64,000 bases of DNA, taken from Lichenicola sp964247735. Its GTDB lineage: Bacteria > Pseudomonadota > Alphaproteobacteria > Acetobacterales > Acetobacteraceae. Below, one piece after another: positions 7,486-14,354 of this stretch. Location: positions 56,938 through 120,937 of the forward strand of contig CAXTVS010000003.1 of the NCBI GenBank assembly GCA_964247735.1, read 5' to 3'. Each line of letters begins with the position of its first letter. Position 1 is the stretch's first letter. Below the pieces are notes generated by a model that saw nothing but the letters and a program-made list of their open reading frames with translations, had not been told where the DNA came from and made no database searches. The position numbers and the translations under genes are program-made.

Positions 7486-7811
7486 CAGCGGTCTGCCTCC
7501 CACCCGCCGGAACGCCGAGCGAGACGTGGCACCCAAGCGAGTTCATCCGCGAGGAGCTTAAAGCGCGCGGCTGGACGATGGATGTCCTTGCGGTTCGCAT
7601 GGGTGGAGACTTCGGCAGCAACCGGCTGTCGCTCGATCTCTACTTTGAGGTCGGTCCAAACGCGCCGAACCTGATGCTTGGTCCGGAGACGGCAGAGCAG
7701 CTCGGCAAGGCGTTCCGTACATCGGCTGATTACTGGCGCAACCTGCATATCGCGTGGCGCAGGTCCCTTGTTGCCGTCGTCACCCCGCCGCGTGCCGAGG
7801 GGCAGCCATGA
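7482..7811 (+). CDS. HigA-like antidote protein (XRE-type), atypical
   Basis: A 109-residue protein. Residues 17-92 follow the layout of HigA/VapI plasmid-maintenance antidotes: WHPSEFIREELKARGWTMDV at the start of the helix-turn-helix and LGPETAEQLGKAFRTSADYW with RNLHIAWR at the end. The central recognition part (DFGSNRLSLDLYFEV) departs from the usual family, so DNA binding may be altered. HigA antidotes neutralise a HigB RNase and repress their operon, but no HigB gene is adjacent. The first 17 and last 9 residues are nearly identical to those of the protein at 8279-8512, although the middles are unrelated. Confidence 0.6.
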   Translation: MTAVCLPPAGTPSETWHPSEFIREELKARGWTMDVLAVRMGGDFGSNRLSLDLYFEVGPNAPNLMLGPETAEQLGKAFRTSADYWRNLHIAWRRSLVAVVTPPRAEGQP

Positions 7812-7969
7812 CGCCCGAGGATCTGGAGGTGCTGCGCGCAGACGCCGATAGGCACGACTTCGCCTACCTGACGGTCAGCAACCCGCACACGGCACGCTGG
7901 CATCTCGAACGACGCGACGCGCTCCGGGCGATCATCCGGCGGGAGACGGAGGGCGGGTGGGATGGGTGA
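7808..7969 (+). CDS. Small phage protein ending in a repeated tail
   Basis: A 53-residue protein (TPEDLEVLRADADRHDFAYL). The last dozen codons (ALRAIIRRETEG) are encoded by a 36-bp sequence that also ends the HNH nuclease gene at 8496-8834. The function is unknown. Its start lies on the stop of the HigA-like gene. Confidence 0.5.
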   Translation: MTPEDLEVLRADADRHDFAYLTVSNPHTARWHLERRDALRAIIRRETEGGWDG

Positions 7970-8282
7970 TCGCCCGTCGTTGATGCCATCCGACACGCCG
8001 GACTACATGGCGCTGGCGTCGGCACCCGCCACCCACCGACGCACCGGACGGCGGGGAGGCGGGGCGGTGAGCGCGCAGGACGACGTGCTGGACTCCGTCT
8101 TGATCGCAGCACTACGCCAGATCCAACGCCGCGGAGACTTGGTTGAGTTCGATTACCCGGACAGCCGTATCCCGGCCGTCTTCGCTGCATTGCGGGCGAA
8201 GAATCTGATCGCGCGTCGGAAGAAGTCGCAGAAGCTCGGGCTGACCGACGCTGGCTCAGAGTTCCTGAGAGGTCGGTCATGA
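7962..8282 (+). CDS. Hypothetical winged-helix-like phage protein
   Basis: A 106-residue frame from ATG 7962; a GTG at 8067 preceded by a GGGGAGG-like site would give a 71-residue protein. The second half (LIAALRQIQRRGDLVEF, then IPAVFAALRAKNLIARRKKS and LGLTDAGSEFL) has the helix-helix-wing pattern of small winged-helix DNA-binding proteins. The first 35 residues are low-complexity and partly encoded by a repeated boundary sequence read in another frame, so the shorter start may be the real one. Confidence 0.5.
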   Translation: MGDRPSLMPSDTPDYMALASAPATHRRTGRRGGGAVSAQDDVLDSVLIAALRQIQRRGDLVEFDYPDSRIPAVFAALRAKNLIARRKKSQKLGLTDAGSEFLRGRS

Positions 8283-8818
8283 CCGCCTGCCTCCCACCCG
8301 CCGGAACGCCGAGCGAGACGTGGCATTGGCTGCGCGACGAGAACGACAGGCTGTCGGTCGCGTGCTGGCAGGAGATGCGCTGGGCCGTGGTCGGCGTTGT
8401 TGATCAGATCCATCCGACCACTATGGCTAGGTGGGGCTATCAGTATGTCGAACCCGTCACCCCGCCGCGTGCCGAGGGGCAGGATGGGGGTGGCGATGCC
8501 GATCCGTCCTGAGAACCGCACCCGCTACCCGGCCGACTGGAAGGCAATCAGCCTCGCGCGTCGCGAAGCAGCGGGCTGGCGATGCGAGTGGTGTCCTGCT
8601 GAACAGGGCCAGCCGCACCCAATCACCGGCGGCAAGGTGGTGCTAACCGTCGCGCACCTGGACCACCAGCCTGAGAACTGCGCGCCGGACAACCTCGCGG
8701 CACTCTGCCAGCGTTGCCACAACCGGTATGACGCTGAGACGCGGCGGGAGGGTATACGGGCACGGGCTGCGCAAGCGTCGCTCGCGCTCCGGGCGATCAT
8801 CCGGCGGGAGACGGAGGG
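8032..8818 (+). repeat. Boundary-repeat unit B (four repeated segments)
   Basis: Second copies in the same order as unit A: 8032-8070, 8287-8325, 8455-8482 and 8783-8818. The spacings differ from unit A (255, 168 and 328 bp between segment starts, against 228, 285 and 140), so this is not a simple tandem duplication. Confidence 0.9.
8279..8512 (+). CDS. Small phage protein sharing both ends with the HigA-like gene
   Basis: A 77-residue protein. The N-terminus (CLPPAGTPSETWH) and the C-terminal VTPPRAEGQ are the same as in the gene at 7482-7811, encoded by identical 39-bp and 28-bp DNA segments. The centre (LRDENDRLSVACWQEMRWAV) is unrelated and has no helix-turn-helix. The function is unknown. 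It starts on an ATGA overlap. Confidence 0.5.
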   Translation: MTACLPPAGTPSETWHWLRDENDRLSVACWQEMRWAVVGVVDQIHPTTMARWGYQYVEPVTPPRAEGQDGGGDADPS

Positions 8819-8834
8819 GCGGGCGGATGCCTAA
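8496..8834 (+). CDS. HNH endonuclease (zinc-type)
   Basis: A 112-residue protein from MPIRPENRTRYPADWK; the frame is open from 8484 (another ATG) and further upstream. It has the two zinc-binding Cys pairs CEWC and CQRC flanking an HNH core: VLTVAHLDHQPENCAPDNLA with the metal His, the central Asn and the terminal RCHNRYD. It resembles small phage and prophage HNH nucleases, often near packaging or early genes, that cut or nick DNA. The last residues (ALRAIIRRETEG) are an appended tail shared with the gene at 7808. Confidence 0.85.
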   Translation: MPIRPENRTRYPADWKAISLARREAAGWRCEWCPAEQGQPHPITGGKVVLTVAHLDHQPENCAPDNLAALCQRCHNRYDAETRREGIRARAAQASLALRAIIRRETEGRADA

Positions 8835-9240
8835 CCCCTACATCCCCGCCCTGATCGCCGAGCTCGCTCGAGCCGGCGTCACCGACTGGGCCGTCGAGCA
8901 GGGCGGCAAGCACCCGAAACTCGTCTACGTGCACCAGGGCCAGCGCCGGTTCTACGTGTTCCCCGCCAGCGGCTCCGATAGCCAGCACGGCGTCCGGAAC
9001 GCGGTCGCGGACCTGCGGCGGCATCTCGGGATCGCGGCGCCGGCGGTGGCGAAGTCCACCCGGCCGAAGCGTAAGCGGATCGCGGCCGTCGAGGCGGCGC
9101 CGGACAGCTTCACGGTGCGGCCGGATCCGCTGCTGGCGCTGCTGGCGTGGAAGCCGGCGCCGGTGGTGGTGCCGTCGCGGTTCCGATGGAGCTGGGCGGG
9201 GCCCGGGCGGTCGAGGGTGGAGGTGCTGAGGGATGCCTGA
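8827..9240 (+). CDS. HicA-like small protein with C-terminal extension
   Basis: A 137-residue protein. Residues 5-68 resemble a HicA/dsRBD-like fold: LIAELARAGVTDWAVEQGGK, then HPKLVYVHQGQRRFYVFP, then DSQHGVRNAVADLRRHLGI. The GGKH motif and the terminal helix with RNAxxDLRR are characteristic of a phage-borne HicA-related group. HicA toxins are mRNA interferases using a catalytic His, but the assignment is tentative and no HicB partner is adjacent. Residues 75-137 are an unrelated basic and hydrophobic extension. Confidence 0.55.
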   Translation: MPNPYIPALIAELARAGVTDWAVEQGGKHPKLVYVHQGQRRFYVFPASGSDSQHGVRNAVADLRRHLGIAAPAVAKSTRPKRKRIAAVEAAPDSFTVRPDPLLALLAWKPAPVVVPSRFRWSWAGPGRSRVEVLRDA

Positions 9241-9508
9241 TCGCCCCCTGCCCGGCTGGCCGCGCGCCATGAACGAGGAATGGGCCTCCGCCTACATCAG
9301 CCTCAGCCAGTCCCTGTTCCGGGTCCAGGTCGAGGCCGGCGAGGCTCCGCAGCCGGTCTGGTTGACCCCGGGCCGCAAGGCTTGGCTGCGCGAGGACCTG
9401 GACGCCTACCTTGACCGCAAGGCCGGTCGTGCTCCAGCGTCCGATCCGGCCAACGACTGGATGAGGGCGTTCGAGCAGGATGGGTCGCGTGGATCTTCCC
9501 TACGTTGA
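9233..9508 (+). CDS. AlpA-like excisionase / DNA-binding protein
   Basis: A 91-residue protein. Residues 18-64 have the MerR/AlpA-type winged-helix layout (ASAYISLSQSLFRVQVEAGE, PQPVWLTPGRKAWLREDLDA, then YLDRKAG). Such small proteins bend DNA at attachment sites and direct the integrase toward excision. It lies immediately upstream of, and overlaps by 29 nt, the integrase gene, the usual xis-int arrangement. Confidence 0.72.
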   Translation: MPDRPLPGWPRAMNEEWASAYISLSQSLFRVQVEAGEAPQPVWLTPGRKAWLREDLDAYLDRKAGRAPASDPANDWMRAFEQDGSRGSSLR

Positions 9509-10595
9509 CGCCATCCCGGTCAAGGGCCGGACCTACTACTACTACCGCCGGGACGGGCTGAGACAGCGGATCACGGGCCAGCCCGGCGACAGGGACTTCC
9601 AGCAGGCATACGACCGTCTGCACCAGCAGGCCGAGGCCATCGCTGCCAAGCCGGATCCGCAGGGCATCATCCCGGGCTCCCTGCGCGCCCTGGTGGCGGC
9701 CTACCGGACGTCTGCCGAGTGGCGCGAGAAAGCTCCCGGCACCCAGCGCGACTACGAGAAGGCGCTCCGCCCCCTGGAAAGCAAGTTCGGGCAACTCCAG
9801 GTGGCAAGCCTGCCTCGCGCCTTCGTGCTGCGGCTCCGCGACGAGTACGCGTTCAAGCCCGGCGCCACACCCGATGATCCACGAATTGCGACGCCGCGGC
9901 GCGCCAACGGGATCGTGGCCGTCCTGTCGATCCTGTTCAGCTTTGCCATCGACCGTGGCTGGCGCCCGGACAACCCGGCCCTGCGACCGCGGCGCCTCAG
10001 GGGTGGCGAGGGTCACCGGGCCTGGTCCGATGCCGAGCTGGAGCAGATGCTGGCTGCCGAGACGACGCCGGCAGGGATCCGGCTCGCAGTTCTGATGGCC
10101 GTCGGCACCGGGCAGCGCGGCCAGGACCTGATCGAGATGACGTGGGCGGCGTTCGACGGCACAGCGGTCGAGGTGGTCCAGGGCAAGACCAAGGCCAAGG
10201 TGTGGGTGCCGTTGCATCCGCGCGCCAGGAAGGCGCTGCTTCGATTGGAGCGCAAGGACGGAACGATCCTCACGCGCCCCGATGGCGAGAAATGGAAGAT
10301 CGACCACTTTAGGCACGCCATGGGTGCGGCGATCCGTGACGCGGGCTTGGCTGGGCTCGTCACCCATGGCCTGCGCGCGACGGCTGCCCGGTGGATGGCC
10401 GAGGCAGGCTGTTCAGAGCGCGAGATCATGTCCATCACCGGCCACACGACCTCGAACATGGTCAGCAGATATGTCCGCGAGGCCGAGCAGAAGGTGCGCG
10501 CGAAGGGCGCTGCGGCCAAGGTGGCGTTGCACCAGAAGGATGGCGCCAACAGCCTGAGTGCTAAACGCCGGAGACGACCGGTGCTAAACCACTAG
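9480..10595 (+). CDS. int: Tyrosine-type site-specific integrase
   Basis: A 371-residue phage integrase. The N-terminal arm/core-binding part includes SLRALVAAYRTSAEWREKAP. The catalytic domain starts near residue 180 with WSDAELEQML. The catalytic set is visible: Arg213 in GTGQRGQDL, Lys in QGKTKAKVWVPL, His296 and Arg299 in THGLRATAARW, His322 in GHTTSNM and the nucleophile Tyr331 in SRYVREAE. It recombines the phage and bacterial attachment sites and is the last gene of the element, 55 bp from the tRNA-Met 3' end that serves as target. The C-terminal 30 residues are basic. Confidence 0.93.
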   Translation: MGRVDLPYVDAIPVKGRTYYYYRRDGLRQRITGQPGDRDFQQAYDRLHQQAEAIAAKPDPQGIIPGSLRALVAAYRTSAEWREKAPGTQRDYEKALRPLESKFGQLQVASLPRAFVLRLRDEYAFKPGATPDDPRIATPRRANGIVAVLSILFSFAIDRGWRPDNPALRPRRLRGGEGHRAWSDAELEQMLAAETTPAGIRLAVLMAVGTGQRGQDLIEMTWAAFDGTAVEVVQGKTKAKVWVPLHPRARKALLRLERKDGTILTRPDGEKWKIDHFRHAMGAAIRDAGLAGLVTHGLRATAARWMAEAGCSEREIMSITGHTTSNMVSRYVREAEQKVRAKGAAAKVALHQKDGANSLSAKRRRRPVLNH

Positions 10596-10618
10596 AACAA
10601 ATTCGATCGGTTTAGCAC
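10558..10618. repeat. Candidate integrase arm-type sites
   Basis: The 9-mer GTGCTAAAC occurs directly at 10558-10566 and 10581-10589. It occurs inverted at 10610-10618, where GGTTTAGCAC (10609-10618) mirrors GTGCTAAACC (10581-10590). This cluster lies between the catalytic end of int and the tRNA core site, where arm-type sites of tyrosine integrases are expected. The inverted pair could alternatively form a hairpin ending int transcription, but no T-tract follows. Confidence 0.5.
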
Positions 10619-10649
10619 TGCAAGTCAATGTAAGTACTACCCAACGCGC

Positions 10650-10724
10650 TGGTAGCGGCGGACGGATTTGAACCGCCGACCAAGAGATTATGATTCTCCT
10701 GCTCTACCGCTGAGCTACGCCGCC
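10650..10724 (-). tRNA. tRNA-Met (CAT), elongator type; prophage attachment site
   Basis: A complete cloverleaf on the minus strand: acceptor GGCGGCG/CGCCGCT, D-arm GCTC-AGCGGTA-GAGC, anticodon stem GGAGA/TCTCT with loop ATCATAA (anticodon CAT), T-arm GGCGG-TTCAAAT-CCGTC, and encoded CCA at 10650-10652. The G1-T72 pair and overall sequence fit elongator tRNA-Met rather than the initiator; a tRNA-Ile2 with modified CAT is less likely. The 3' half faces the integrase, so the element has re-created the tRNA end on integration. Confidence 0.93.
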
Positions 10725-10798
10725 ATCGCGCCGGGAGCGGTGGGATACAAAGCCGCGCAGGCCAAGTCAACATCGGCCGGAACCACGTTGTCGGCCGG

Positions 10799-11044
10799 GT
10801 GTTGCGCCGGAACGAACCCTGGAACGCGATCGTGACGCAGACGCCGGCCCAAGACGGCAAGGTCGCCAACCTCCAGGTCAGCGACGTGAAGGAATCCACC
10901 GTCGAGATCCGCATGCTGGTCAGCGGGCGGAACGCGCCGCAGACCTGGTGCCTGCGCTGCCTCGTCCGGGAGACGATGCTGGCCTTCCTGCAGGAGGCGT
11001 GTCCGGAGGCGTTGCCGCGGACGCGGCTCCACCTCGACGAGCGG
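10799..11044 (+). pseudogene. 3' remnant of an MscS-type mechanosensitive channel gene
   Basis: The frame contains DGKVANLQVSDVKESTVEIR followed by MLVSGRNAPQTWCLRCLVRE and FLQEACPEALPRTR, which matches the cytoplasmic C-terminal end of MscS-family channels of Acetobacteraceae ('DGrvanLQVtdakesTmelR.LVSarn..daWdLRC.VRe.liaFLq...PeaLPR'). The pore and membrane helices are absent upstream, where the tRNA-Met begins within 75 bp. The frame also lacks a sensible stop and runs on antisense to the DUF4167 gene. It is therefore a degraded fragment, probably left by rearrangement near the prophage attachment site. Confidence 0.6.
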
Positions 11045-11104
11045 CCAGGCGAGGCGGCTGCCGGAGTGGGACCGGCCGCACCCTCCCAGGCCCGACGCGG
11101 CGCG

Positions 11105-11557
11105 TCAGGCGTCGGCCGACGACATCTCGGGCTGGGGACGCTGCTCCTCCGGAACCGACGGTTCCTGGGGTCCGGCCGCCGCGTCGCCCGGACGGTCCTC
11201 CTGCTCGCCGTCCGAATGATGCCGGCGCTGGTGATGGACCTGCTGACTGGCCTGGGTCTGCTGCGCCGCCTGCGCGATCGCGTTCAGGATCCGGAAATAG
11301 TGCTCGGCATGCTGGAAGTAGCCTTCCGCCATCACCCGGTCGCCGGAGCTGGTGGCATCACGGCCCAGCTGCAGGTACTTCTCGAACAGCTGCTGCGCCG
11401 TGCCGCGGATGCGCAGGTCCGGACCGTTGCTGTCGAACACGTGGTTGCGGTTGAGCGGGATCTGACCATTGTGGTGGCGGATCGGCGTGCCGCCACCGCC
11501 ACCACCGCCGCCGCCACCTGGACGATGGTTCCGGCCGCGCATGCGTTTCATGTTCAT
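11105..11557 (-). CDS. DUF4167 family protein
   Basis: A 150-residue protein of a family nearly restricted to alphaproteobacteria. The conserved block is at residues 40-90: HVFDSNGPDLRIRGTAQQLF, EKYLQLGRDATSSGDRVMAE, GYFQHAEHYFRILNAIA. It is preceded by a basic N-terminus (MNMKRMRGRNHR) and a run of ten glycines encoded by a triplet repeat, and followed by an acidic, Gln-rich tail. The function is unknown, though an RNA- or ribosome-related role is often suspected from the basic N-terminus. It lies downstream of prmC, its usual neighbour. Confidence 0.9.
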   Translation of the reverse strand: MNMKRMRGRNHRPGGGGGGGGGGTPIRHHNGQIPLNRNHVFDSNGPDLRIRGTAQQLFEKYLQLGRDATSSGDRVMAEGYFQHAEHYFRILNAIAQAAQQTQASQQVHHQRRHHSDGEQEDRPGDAAAGPQEPSVPEEQRPQPEMSSADA

Positions 11558-11844
11558 CAGCTTGTCACAGCACTTTCCTGATCAACGCCCCGACCCTCCG
11601 GGTCCGCTGGAGCGTGTTGCTCCGTTTGCTGCCGATCCTGCGCTCCGGACCCATGTCAGGGTTCCGATCCGCCGTTCCCGAAGACGGGAGCCGGAAGGTC
11701 ACGAACACCTTCGAGAACGCTCAAGACGGCGCATCGGCCTTGAACATCCGAGGGCGCAGGACGTGACCGGGGGCCACGTGGCAGCGCGTTTCGTCGTTCC
11801 GTCATGCCCGAACCGGGTTCGATCCATGGACGCCGGGCCGAACC

Positions 11845-12738
11845 CTAGCTTCGGACGGCGTTCGTGCCAAACGTTTTCTGTGCCGTGCCGGATCCGGCGT
11901 CCAGCAGCACCGCGCGCGTGATCCCGCCGAGGTCGGCACGCGTTCCCGCCGGTCTCAGCCCGACGGCCATCCCGAGCCCGGCGACCTCCTCCGCCTGGCC
12001 GGCACCCACTTCCAGCACGCACAGCCCGCCCGGAGCGAGCAGGGACGTCACCGCCGGCAGCAGGATCCGGTAGGCATCGAGGCCGTCGACGCCGCCATCG
12101 AGCGCGCCGGCCGGCTCATGGACCGCCACCTCCGGCATCAGTCCGGGCACATCCGCGGTCGGGATGTAGGGCGGGTTGCCCAGGATCACGTCGAAGCTGC
12201 CGCGGATCGGGGTCGTCCAGTCGCCGCATGCGAAGGCGCTCCGGGTGGCAAGCCCGTTGGTCCGGGCGTTCGACAAGGCCAGTTGGCAGGCCGACGTGGA
12301 CCGGTCCACCCCGACGCCCCAGGCGTCCGGATATTCCGACAAGGCCGCGAGCAGCAGGCATCCGGTGCCCGTGCCGAGATCCAGCAGCCGCGTCACCGAT
12401 CGCCGGTCCGGCCGCGCCTCCAGCAGCGCCTCGACCAGCGTCTCGCTGTCGGCTCGCGGGATCAGCGTGTCCGGTGAGACCGCCAGCTCCAGGGTCCAGA
12501 ACCCCTGGCGTCCGACGATGAACGCCAGCGGCTCGCGCCGCACCCGCCGCTCCAGCAACCGCTCGAACCCGTCCGCCTCGACCGTCGCATCCCGTCCCAG
12601 CGCCAGCAGCCCGAGGCGCTCCACGCCCAGCGCGTGCGCCAGCAGGCGCACTGCCTCCCGCCTCGCGTCCGCAACCCCGGCCTTCCGCAAGGTCGTCTCG
12701 GCCCGTGCCAGCAACTCCCCTACCCGCGCCTGCGTCAT
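11845..12738 (-). CDS. prmC: Peptide chain release factor N5-glutamine methyltransferase
   Basis: A 297-residue enzyme that methylates the Gln of the GGQ motif of release factors RF1 and RF2. The N-terminal helical domain (LLARAETTLRKAGVADARRE) is followed by the SAM-binding motif LLDLGTGTGCLLLAAL and the catalytic NPPY motif in DVILGNPPYIPTADVP. The frame is open further upstream (to 13119), but that part is antisense to another gene; the ATG at 12738 gives the normal family length. It is transcribed in the same direction as prfA, whose product is its substrate. Confidence 0.92.
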   Translation of the reverse strand: MTQARVGELLARAETTLRKAGVADARREAVRLLAHALGVERLGLLALGRDATVEADGFERLLERRVRREPLAFIVGRQGFWTLELAVSPDTLIPRADSETLVEALLEARPDRRSVTRLLDLGTGTGCLLLAALSEYPDAWGVGVDRSTSACQLALSNARTNGLATRSAFACGDWTTPIRGSFDVILGNPPYIPTADVPGLMPEVAVHEPAGALDGGVDGLDAYRILLPAVTSLLAPGGLCVLEVGAGQAEEVAGLGMAVGLRPAGTRADLGGITRAVLLDAGSGTAQKTFGTNAVRS

Positions 12739-12819
12739 GCTGATCTCCCTGGACCGGTCGCGCCCCGCCCGTCCGCCGCGCGCCGGCAAGGAACGCCGCA
12801 TGATCCGTCTCCCCCTGCC

Positions 12820-13281
12820 ATGAGCCTGCGGACCCGCCGGGCAATCCCGTTCGCCTGCAGCCTCCTGGTCCTCGCCTCCGCCGGCCGGGCGGCGGATTTC
12901 GTGGTGCTGGACCAGAAGGCCACCGAGGAGCTGAGCGAGACCACGCGCCTTTACGTCGACGGCACGCTGGTTGCCACCGTCCACCTGGACCAGGCCACCA
13001 CCGAGGCACGCATTCCGGTCTCCGTGCCTGACGGCAGCAGGCCGGCCAACCGGGCGCACGACTATGCGCTGTGCGGGGAGATCGCCTTCCGCAACCGCGA
13101 CGGGAACCGGGAGGTGCACCAGGTCAGCGGCCAGGGCGTGCTGACCGACCCGGACGGGCGGACCTTCCTGGCGCTCGGGGCGCGCGACTTCACCCAGTTC
13201 TACCTCGCCGACCCGACCGACCCGAGCGCCGTGCAGACGCGCTACGGCCGCTCGCCGTTCTGCCAGACGCCGGTCTCCTGA
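12820..13281 (+). CDS. Secreted protein of unknown function
   Basis: A 153-residue protein with a clear signal peptide (RAIPFACSLLVLASAGRAA, cleavage near residue 25). The mature part is beta-rich, with motifs FVVLDQKATEELSETTRLYV and ALCGEIAFRNRDGNREVHQV, and ends RYGRSPFCQTPVS; two Cys may form a disulfide. I do not recognise the family. It is inserted on the opposite strand between prfA and prmC, which are commonly adjacent. Confidence 0.75.
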   Translation: MSLRTRRAIPFACSLLVLASAGRAADFVVLDQKATEELSETTRLYVDGTLVATVHLDQATTEARIPVSVPDGSRPANRAHDYALCGEIAFRNRDGNREVHQVSGQGVLTDPDGRTFLALGARDFTQFYLADPTDPSAVQTRYGRSPFCQTPVS

Positions 13282-13298
13282 GGCGGTCGGGCCGGTCG

Positions 13299-14354
13299 CT
13301 ACTCCTCCTGCGCCAGCAGTGCCGCCTGCTCCTCGGCCGTCAACGCGTCCACGAACTCGTCGAACTCGCCCGCCATCACCCGGTCGATCTTGTAGAGCGT
13401 CAGGTTGATCCGATGGTCGGAGACCCGCCCCTGCGGGAAGTTGTAGGTGCGTATCCGCTCGGAGCGGTCGCCGGTGCCGACCTGGGCCTTGCGGTCGGCG
13501 GCGCGGACGGAGTGCGCCTGCTCGCGCTGTCCCTCGTAGAGCTTGGCCCGCAGGATCTTCATCGCCTTGGCCCGGTTCTTGTGCTGGCTGCGCTCCTCCT
13601 GCATGGCCACCACGATGCCGCTGGGCAGGTGGGTGATCCGTACTGCACTTTCGGTCTTGTTGACGTGCTGGCCGCCGGCGCCCGACGCGCGGTAGACGTC
13701 GATGCGCAGGTCGCTCTCGTTGACGCTGACGTCCACCTCCTCGGCTTCCGGCAGCACCGCCACCGTCACCGTCGAGGTGTGGATCCGGCCCTGTGACTCG
13801 GTCGCCGGCACGCGCTGCACCCGGTGCACCCCGGACTCGTATTTCAGCCGCGCGAACACGCCGCGGCCGTTGACGTTGGCGATCGCGCCGCGGAGGCCGC
13901 CGAGCTCGCTCTCGTCGTATTCCAGTAGCTCGAAGCGCCAGGCGTGCAGCTCGGCGAAGCGGCGATAGGCGCCGAACAGCTCGGCTGCGAACAGCCCGGC
14001 CTCGTCGCCACCGGCCGCCGGCCGGATCTCCAGGATGGCGCTGCGGTCGTCGGCCTCGTCCTTCGGCAGCAGCGCCAGCCTGATCTCGTGGCGCAAGGCG
14101 GGAAGCTGGGCCTGCAGCCGGTCGAGCTCCGCCTGCGCCAGCTCGCGCATGTCCGGATCGGCCAGCATCGCCTCGGCGTCCCGCATCTCGCGCTCGGCCT
14201 CCCGCAGGGCGGCGATCCGCTCCACCAGCGGGCCGAGCTCGGAGAACTCGCGCGACGCCTTGTTGAACGCTTCGCCCGACAGGCCGCCGGACAGCATGGC
14301 CTGCAGCTCGTCGGAGCGCCCGACGATCCGGTCGAGCCTGTCCTCGAACCGCAT
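13299..14354 (-). CDS. prfA: Peptide chain release factor 1
   Basis: A 351-residue class-I release factor that recognises UAA and UAG stop codons. The GGQ motif that triggers peptidyl-tRNA hydrolysis is visible in RASGAGGQHVNKTESAVRI, and the surrounding RF-1 domain (VHRVQRVPATESQGRIHTST) is intact. Its start codon shares one base with the stop of hisS at 14354, so the two are translationally coupled. Confidence 0.97.
   Translation of the reverse strand: MRFEDRLDRIVGRSDELQAMLSGGLSGEAFNKASREFSELGPLVERIAALREAEREMRDAEAMLADPDMRELAQAELDRLQAQLPALRHEIRLALLPKDEADDRSAILEIRPAAGGDEAGLFAAELFGAYRRFAELHAWRFELLEYDESELGGLRGAIANVNGRGVFARLKYESGVHRVQRVPATESQGRIHTSTVTVAVLPEAEEVDVSVNESDLRIDVYRASGAGGQHVNKTESAVRITHLPSGIVVAMQEERSQHKNRAKAMKILRAKLYEGQREQAHSVRAADRKAQVGTGDRSERIRTYNFPQGRVSDHRINLTLYKIDRVMAGEFDEFVDALTAEEQAALLAQEE

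Larger units (their letters stand above)
7265..7953 (+). repeat. Boundary-repeat unit A (four repeated segments)
   Basis: Contains first copies of four segments repeated in unit B: 7265-7303 (39 bp, 3 differences), 7493-7531 (39 bp, identical), 7778-7805 (28 bp, identical) and 7918-7953 (36 bp, identical). Each lies at or very near a gene start or stop. The sequences between them share no obvious similarity with unit B. Confidence 0.9.
1..10650. mobile_element. Right end of an integrated prophage or phage-like element at tRNA-Met
   Basis: All genes from 89 to 10595 are on the plus strand, small, and packed with 4-nt overlaps. They include recombination and integration functions (Gp157-like, RecT, two HNH nucleases, excisionase, tyrosine integrase). 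The integrase is the last gene and lies about 55 bp from the 3' end of a tRNA-Met gene on the opposite strand, which is the standard geometry for an element integrated in a tRNA 3' end. No capsid, tail, portal or terminase gene is visible, so only the early/lysogeny side is present, or the element is defective. The left attachment copy, expected to repeat part of the tRNA 3' half, must lie before base 1. Confidence 0.85.

Noticed and set aside
10581..10618. Inverted repeat after int as an intrinsic terminator
   Set aside because: The arms are 10 bp but the loop is 18 nt and no T-tract follows; arm-type integrase sites explain it better.
1..10650. Phage structural, packaging or lysis genes
   Set aside because: None of the frames shows terminase, portal, capsid, tail or endolysin motifs; calling the element a complete prophage would go beyond the sequence shown.
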